Source: JBBECF01 sp040881945 (GTDB taxonomy: Bacteria; Pseudomonadota; Alphaproteobacteria; Dongiales; Dongiaceae). Taken from it: 10,969 nt of DNA. This document shows, piece after piece, positions 6,935 through 10,969 of the stretch; position 1 is the stretch's first letter, and each line of letters opens with the position of its first letter. The stretch lies in NCBI GenBank assembly GCA_040881945.1, contig JBBECF010000205.1, positions 1 to 10,969 of the forward strand, in the 5' to 3' direction. A program made the position numbers and the translations under genes. Under the pieces are notes generated by a model that did not search any database, was not told the origin of the DNA, and worked only from the letters and a program-made list of their open reading frames with translations.

Positions 6935-7953
6935 CGGCCGATCGTCCATCGGACCGGCTGGTCGATCCGGGCGATCCCCTGCCGCCGCTGCCCGGACATT
7001 CCTCGCGCGGCCGGCTGGAACGGGTCCTGCGCGCCGGCAAGTTCGCCGTGACCGCCGAGCTCAACCCGCCCGATTCCGCCGACCCGCGCGAGGTTTACGA
7101 GCGCGCCCTGGTGCTCGCCGAGGTGTGCGACGCGATCAATGCCACCGACGCCTCGGGCGCCAACACGCACATGTCGAGCGTCGGCATCTGCAGCCTGCTG
7201 ACGCGCGCCGGCTATGCCGTCATCATGCAGATCTCCTGCCGCGACCGGAACCGCATCGCCATCCAGGGCGACGTGCTCGGCGCCGCCGCCATGGGCGTGG
7301 CCAACGTCCTGTGCCTGACCGGCGACGGCGTGCAGGTCGGCGACCAGCCGGGCGCCAAGCCGGTGTTCGACCTCGACAGCATGTCGCTGCTGGAAACCAT
7401 CCGGACGATGCGCGACGACGGCCGCTTCCTGTCCGGGCGCCGGATCACGGTGCCGCCGCAGGTGTTCATCGGCGCCGCCGTCAACCCGTTCGCGCCGCCG
7501 CAGGACGACCGGCCGGCGCATATGGGCAAGAAGGTCGCCGCCGGGGCGCAGTTCGTGCAGACCCAATACTGCTTCGACGTGCCCCTGTTGGAGCGCTTCA
7601 TGGCGCGGGTGCGCGAGCTCGGCCTGCACGAAAAATGCTTCGTCCTGGTCGGCGTCGGGCCGCTCGCCTCGGCGCGGGCGGCGCGCTGGATGCGCGCGCA
7701 TGTGCCCGGCGTCCACGTCCCCGACGCCGTCGTCGCCCGGCTCGAGGGCGCGGTTGACCAGAAGCTCGAGGGCAAGCGCCTGTGCATCGAGCTGATCCAG
7801 CGCATCCGCGAAATCGACGGGGTGGCCGGCGTCCACGTCATGGCCTACCGTCAGGAAGAGCTGGTCTCGGAAATCATCGCCGCGTCGGGTATCATGCGGG
7901 ACCGCCGGCCGCGGCCGTCGGCGCGGCGCCCGACCAAGGAAAGGATCGCCTGA
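6931..7953 (+). CDS. metF: methylenetetrahydrofolate reductase, second MetF copy
   Basis: The product has 340 residues. It carries the same MTHFR landmarks as the copy at 5516: VTAELNPPD with catalytic-position E43, CLTGDG with D132, FVQTQYCFD and LVGVGPLAS. It differs by an extended proline-rich N-terminus (about 25 residues before RGRLERVL) and a basic tail (RDRRPRP, then RRPTKERIA). Residues around the folate site differ between copies (NATDASGANTHMSS here, NVTDGAGAQAHMSP in the first), so the two may divide roles such as catalysis and structure, or form a heteromeric complex with MetV. The start overlaps the metV stop by ATGA. It is immediately followed, with no gap, by the methyltransferase gene. 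Confidence 0.92.
   Translation: MTADRPSDRLVDPGDPLPPLPGHSSRGRLERVLRAGKFAVTAELNPPDSADPREVYERALVLAEVCDAINATDASGANTHMSSVGICSLLTRAGYAVIMQISCRDRNRIAIQGDVLGAAAMGVANVLCLTGDGVQVGDQPGAKPVFDLDSMSLLETIRTMRDDGRFLSGRRITVPPQVFIGAAVNPFAPPQDDRPAHMGKKVAAGAQFVQTQYCFDVPLLERFMARVRELGLHEKCFVLVGVGPLASARAARWMRAHVPGVHVPDAVVARLEGAVDQKLEGKRLCIELIQRIREIDGVAGVHVMAYRQEELVSEIIAASGIMRDRRPRPSARRPTKERIA
7936..7945 (+). promoter_or_regulatory. strong ribosome-binding site for the methyltransferase gene
   Basis: A doubled AAGGA (7936-7940 and 7941-7945) ends eight bases before the ATG at 7954. It is the best Shine-Dalgarno sequence in the window, inside the last codons of the second metF. It supports the ATG at 7954 and suggests the methyltransferase is translated more strongly than its neighbours. 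Confidence 0.6.
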
Positions 7954-8856
7954 ATGACCGACACCCTCGTCAGCTCGGCCAGCAAGGAGGTCGTCATCGG
8001 CTTCGAGCGGCCGTTCGTCATCATCGGCGAGCGCATCAATCCGACGGGGCGCAAGCTGCTCGCCGCCGAAATGGCCGCCGGCGACTATTCCCGCGTCGAG
8101 TCCGACGCGCTCGCCCAGGTCGCCGCCGGCGCCCATATGCTCGATGTCAACGCCGGCATCCCGATGACCGACGAGCCGCGCATCCTGGCCGAGGCGATCA
8201 AGCTCGTGCAGTCGCTGACCGACCTGCCGCTGTCGATCGATTCCTCGATCGTCGCGGCGCTCGAGGCGGGCCTGGCCGTGTATCAGGGCAAGCCGCTGGT
8301 CAATTCGGTGACCGGCGAGGAGGAGCGGCTGGAATCGGTGCTGCCGCTGGTCAAGAAATACGGCGCCGCCGTCGTCGCCATCTCGAACGACGAGACCGGC
8401 ATCTCGGAGGACCCGGACGTGCGCTTCGAGGTGGCGAAGAAGATCGTCCGGCGCGCCGCCGATTTCGGCATCCCGCATTCCGACATCCTCGTCGATCCGC
8501 TGGTCATGCCGGTGGGCGCGCTCAACCTGGCCGGCCGCTCGGTCTTCCATCTGGTGCGGCGCCTGCGCGAGGAGCTCAAGGTCAACACCACCTGCGGCGC
8601 CTCCAATTTCAGCTTCGGCCTGCCCAACCGGCACGGCCTCAATTCGGGCTTCCTCGCGATGCTGATCGGCGCCGGCATGACCTCGGCGATCACCAACCCG
8701 CTGCACGCCGAGGAGATGACCGGCGTCATGGGCGCCGACGTGGCGATGGGCCACGACCCGAACTGCGCGCGTTGGATCCAGAAGTTCCGCGAGCCGCTGG
8801 CCGAGGGCGTCGAAGGCGCCGGCCGCCGCCGCGACACACGCCGCCGGCGTGCCTGA
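7954..8856 (+). CDS. methyltetrahydrofolate:corrinoid methyltransferase (pterin-binding)
   Basis: The product is a 300-residue pterin-binding TIM barrel of the AcsE/MtgA/MtvA type. FVIIGERINPTG (21-32) opens strand 1. DVNAG (64-68), SIDSS with D96, LVNSV with N117, DPLVMPVG with D181 and GASNFSFGLPNR with N218 correspond in order and spacing to the pterin-contacting Asp75, Asn96, Asp160 and Asn199 of Moorella MeTr. It moves a methyl group between a corrinoid protein and THF in the cytosol. With metF, metV and a corrinoid activator alongside, the likely direction is methyl-Co(III) to THF, as in glycine betaine demethylation. Homocysteine methyltransferase (MetH) is excluded by the lack of homocysteine and B12 domains. 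The last residues are an arginine-rich tail (RRRDTRRRRA). The corrinoid partner is not in the window. Confidence 0.9.
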   Translation: MTDTLVSSASKEVVIGFERPFVIIGERINPTGRKLLAAEMAAGDYSRVESDALAQVAAGAHMLDVNAGIPMTDEPRILAEAIKLVQSLTDLPLSIDSSIVAALEAGLAVYQGKPLVNSVTGEEERLESVLPLVKKYGAAVVAISNDETGISEDPDVRFEVAKKIVRRAADFGIPHSDILVDPLVMPVGALNLAGRSVFHLVRRLREELKVNTTCGASNFSFGLPNRHGLNSGFLAMLIGAGMTSAITNPLHAEEMTGVMGADVAMGHDPNCARWIQKFREPLAEGVEGAGRRRDTRRRRA

Positions 8857-8862
8857 GGGACG

Positions 8863-10893
8863 GTGAACGTTCCCGAGACTGCGCCCGCCGACGCGCTGAT
8901 CGTGTTCATGCCGTCGGGGCGGCGCGGCCGCTTCGCGGTCGGCACGACGGTCCTGCAAGCGGCGCGCAGCCTCGGCGTCGACGTCGATTCGGTGTGCGGC
9001 GGACGCGGTATCTGCGGCCGCTGCCAGATCGAGGTGGCCGAGGGCGAATTCGCCAAGCTCGGCCTCGTGTCGCGCGCCGCCAGCCTGACGCCGTTCGGCG
9101 AGGTCGAGCGGCGCTACGCCGAGCGGCGCGGCCTCAAGCCCGCGCGGCGGCTGTCCTGCTCGGCGCTGCTGCTCGGCGATATCGTCATCGACGTGCCGCC
9201 CGACAGCCAGGTGCACAAGCAGGTGGTGCGCAAGCGTGCCGAGATGCACGCGATCGAGCTCGATCCGGTCGTGCGGCTGCACTACGTCGAGGTGGTCGAG
9301 CCCGACATGCACGATCCGTCGGGCGATTTGCAACGGCTCGAACGGGCGCTCGAGGCGCAATGGGGCCTCGCGCGGCTGGCCTGCGACCTGCGCGTCGTGC
9401 AGGGCCTGCAAAAGGCGCTGCGCAAGGGCGGCTGGACGGTCACCGTGGCGGTGCATCAGGGCACGCAGATCACCGCGGTCTGGGCCGGCTACCGCGACGC
9501 CGCCTTCGGCCTCGCCGTCGATGTCGGCTCGACCACGGTCGCCGCGCATCTGTGCGACCTCGCCACCGGCCAGGTCGTCGCCTCGGCCGGCGCGATGAAT
9601 CCGCAGATCCGCTTCGGCGAGGACCTGATGAGCCGGGTCTCCTACGTCATGATGAACCCCGGCGGCGACGTCGAAATGACCCGCGCCGTGCGCGGCGCGG
9701 TCAACGACCTCGCCGCCCAGGTCGCGGCCGAGGCCGGAATCGGCGTCGCCGACATCCTCGAGGTCACCTTCGTCGGCAACCCGATCATGCACCACCTGCT
9801 GCTCGGCATCGACCCGACCGAGCTCGGCGGCGCGCCGTTCGCGCTGGCAAGCGACGGCCCGATCACGCTGTGGGCGAGCGAGATCGACCTGCGCGTCCAC
9901 CCCAACGCCCGCATCTACGTGCTGCCCTGCATCGCCGGGCATGTCGGCGCCGACACCGCCGGCGTCATCCTGTCGGAGGCGCCGCACCAGTCGGACGAGA
10001 TGACATTGATCGTCGACGTCGGCACCAACGCCGAGCTCGTGCTCGGCGACCGCCGCCGCCTGCTCGCCGCGTCGAGCCCGACCGGCCCGGCCTTCGAAGG
10101 CGCGCAAATCTCCTGCGGCCAGCGCGCGGCGCCGGGCGCGGTCGAACGCGTGCGCATCGACCGCGCGACGCTCGAGCCGCGCGTCAAGGTGATCGGCTGC
10201 GACCTGTGGTCGGACGATCCCGGCTTCGCCGCCGCGACGCGGGCCACCGGCGTCACCGGCGTCTGTGGCTCGGGCATCATCGAGGCGCTGGCCGAAATGT
10301 ACCTCTGCGGGCTGCTCACCGCGGACGGCGTGATCGACGGGACGATGGCGGCGCGGTCCCCTCGCGTGCAGGCCGACGGCCGCACCTTCTCCTACCTGCT
10401 GCTCGAAGGCCCGCCGACCTTGCGCGTCACGCAGACCGACGTGCGCGCGATCCAGCTCGCCAAGGCGGCGCTCTATGCCGGGGCGCGGCTGCTGATGGAC
10501 CGCATGGGCGTCGACGCCGTCGATCGCATCACGCTCGCCGGCGCCTTCGGCAGCCACATCGACGTGAAATACGCCATGGTCCTCGGCATGATCCCGGACT
10601 GCGACCTGGCCAAGGTGTCCTCGGCCGGCAACGCCGCCGGGACCGGCGCGCGCATCGCGCTGCTCAATCTCAAGGCGCGCGACGAGATCGCGGCCGTGGT
10701 CAAGCGGGTCGAGAAGGTCGAGACCGCGGTCGAGCCGCGCTTCCAGGAGCATTTCGTCGAGGCCATGGCGATCCCGCACAAGACCGCGCCCTACCGGCAC
10801 CTGCGCGCGGTCGTGAAGCTGCCCGACCCGAAGCCGCCCGCCGCTTCCGGCGCCGACGACCCCGGCCCGCGCCGCCGCCGCCGCCGCGCGTAG
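8863..10893 (+). CDS. RACo-like reductive activator of corrinoid proteins ([2Fe-2S] plus ASKHA domain)
   Basis: The product has 676 residues. The N-terminal ferredoxin-like domain carries C45-x5-C51-x2-C54 and C99, a [2Fe-2S] pattern. A linker and middle region follow to about 215, then an actin-like ATPase domain of the DUF4445/RACo type with GLAVDVGSTTVAAHL (216-230), VGNPIMHH (304-311), LIVDVGTNAELVL (382-394), VCGSGIIEAL (467-476) and TLAGAFGSHID (557-567). RACo proteins use ATP to reduce Co(II) corrinoid back to active Co(I) after accidental oxidation. It starts at GTG, six bases after the previous stop, with GAGGGA overlapping that stop. The first internal ATG would cut into the first ferredoxin strand, so GTG is preferred. 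The tail is arginine-rich (GPRRRRRRA). The electron donor is unknown; the iron-sulfur flavoprotein upstream is a candidate. Confidence 0.92.
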   Translation: MNVPETAPADALIVFMPSGRRGRFAVGTTVLQAARSLGVDVDSVCGGRGICGRCQIEVAEGEFAKLGLVSRAASLTPFGEVERRYAERRGLKPARRLSCSALLLGDIVIDVPPDSQVHKQVVRKRAEMHAIELDPVVRLHYVEVVEPDMHDPSGDLQRLERALEAQWGLARLACDLRVVQGLQKALRKGGWTVTVAVHQGTQITAVWAGYRDAAFGLAVDVGSTTVAAHLCDLATGQVVASAGAMNPQIRFGEDLMSRVSYVMMNPGGDVEMTRAVRGAVNDLAAQVAAEAGIGVADILEVTFVGNPIMHHLLLGIDPTELGGAPFALASDGPITLWASEIDLRVHPNARIYVLPCIAGHVGADTAGVILSEAPHQSDEMTLIVDVGTNAELVLGDRRRLLAASSPTGPAFEGAQISCGQRAAPGAVERVRIDRATLEPRVKVIGCDLWSDDPGFAAATRATGVTGVCGSGIIEALAEMYLCGLLTADGVIDGTMAARSPRVQADGRTFSYLLLEGPPTLRVTQTDVRAIQLAKAALYAGARLLMDRMGVDAVDRITLAGAFGSHIDVKYAMVLGMIPDCDLAKVSSAGNAAGTGARIALLNLKARDEIAAVVKRVEKVETAVEPRFQEHFVEAMAIPHKTAPYRHLRAVVKLPDPKPPAASGADDPGPRRRRRRA

Positions 10894-10925
10894 CGCTGTC
10901 ACCCGGCTTGGACGAAGCAAGCGTC

Positions 10926-10948
10926 CCCTCTCCCCACCGGGGAGAGGG
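10926..10948. repeat. GC-rich palindromic repeat of a dispersed proteobacterial type
   Basis: CCCTCTCCCC (10926-10935) and GGGGAGAGGG (10939-10948) form a perfect 10-bp stem with a three-base loop, followed by ACAGGGTGAGGGG. This motif, two G/C arms with a trailing GGGTGAGGGG, resembles short intergenic palindromes I know to be scattered in many copies in alpha-, beta- and gammaproteobacteria. It lies 32 bases after the last stop. It could also slow exonucleases or aid termination, but no T tract follows. Confidence 0.65.
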
Positions 10949-10953
10949 ACAGG

Positions 10954-10967
10954 GTGAGGGGCCTCAC
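10954..10967. repeat. short hairpin next to the dispersed repeat
   Basis: GTGAGG (10954-10959) and CCTCAC (10962-10967) are exact complements around GG, overlapping the trailing part of the preceding repeat. The window ends two bases later, so a larger element may continue outside. It may be part of a compound repeat or chance in GC-rich DNA. Confidence 0.35.
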
Positions 10968-10969
10968 GC

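Noticed and set aside
5332..7953. An 873-codon plus-strand frame seeming to fuse upstream sequence to the second MetF.
   Set aside because: Its first part is a shifted frame of the small protein, the first metF and metV, and is Arg/Ala/Pro-rich. Only the portion from the ATG at 6931 has MTHFR motifs.
6586..10920. A 1444-codon open frame on the minus strand across the second metF, the methyltransferase and the RACo-like gene.
   Set aside because: It lies opposite three well-supported genes. The composition (Ala, Arg, Gly, His, Asp, Val rich without motifs) is that of an antisense frame, and GC-rich third positions remove antisense stops. No family resemblance is visible.
1..10969. CRISPR arrays, insertion sequences, tRNA or rRNA genes.
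   Set aside because: No regularly spaced repeats, transposase motifs, terminal inverted repeats or RNA-gene signatures were seen on either strand.

Overview
This is a very GC-rich window (about 70% by eye, with strong G/C preference at third codon positions). It reads as a chromosomal segment of an alphaproteobacterium, perhaps of the Rhodospirillales/Rhizobiales sort. The base composition, the gene families and a dispersed-type palindromic repeat at the right end all fit this, but the genus cannot be told from the sequence.

Layout. Bases 1-767 hold the 5' part of a minus-strand gene for a CoiA-family protein that runs off the left edge. Bases 768-967 are a divergent intergenic region with an AT-rich core and a perfect 10-bp inverted repeat (823-832 / 838-847) that looks like a regulator operator. 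From 968 to 10893 every gene is on the plus strand and mostly tightly packed or overlapping: a 1165-residue NfnAB/SudAB-like flavin/iron-sulfur oxidoreductase; then, after a 146-base gap, a DUF1638 protein, a small 'virulence factor' domain protein, a MetF-type methylenetetrahydrofolate reductase, a MetV-type cysteine-rich partner, a second MetF, a methyltetrahydrofolate:corrinoid methyltransferase, and a RACo-like [2Fe-2S]/ASKHA corrinoid activator. The last 76 bases carry a dispersed-type palindromic repeat and a second small hairpin.

How they fit together. The set describes corrinoid-dependent methyl-group catabolism. A substrate methyltransferase and a corrinoid protein, both absent from this window, would yield methyl-Co(III). 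The pterin-binding methyltransferase would pass the methyl to tetrahydrofolate, and the RACo-like protein would re-reduce corrinoid that falls to Co(II). MetF/MetV would oxidise methyl-THF to methylene-THF for further one-carbon oxidation or assimilation. The large flavoprotein is a plausible electron acceptor or electron-confurcating partner for that oxidation. Candidate substrates known for such systems include glycine betaine, other quaternary amines, methoxy-aromatics and methyl halides; nothing here selects among them.

Most interesting points: the fused Nfn-like enzyme beside metF-metV-metF, its uncharacterised N-terminal region and a roughly 70-residue insert, the two poorly understood small proteins kept in the cluster, the palindromic operator candidate, and the arginine-rich tails on the last two proteins.
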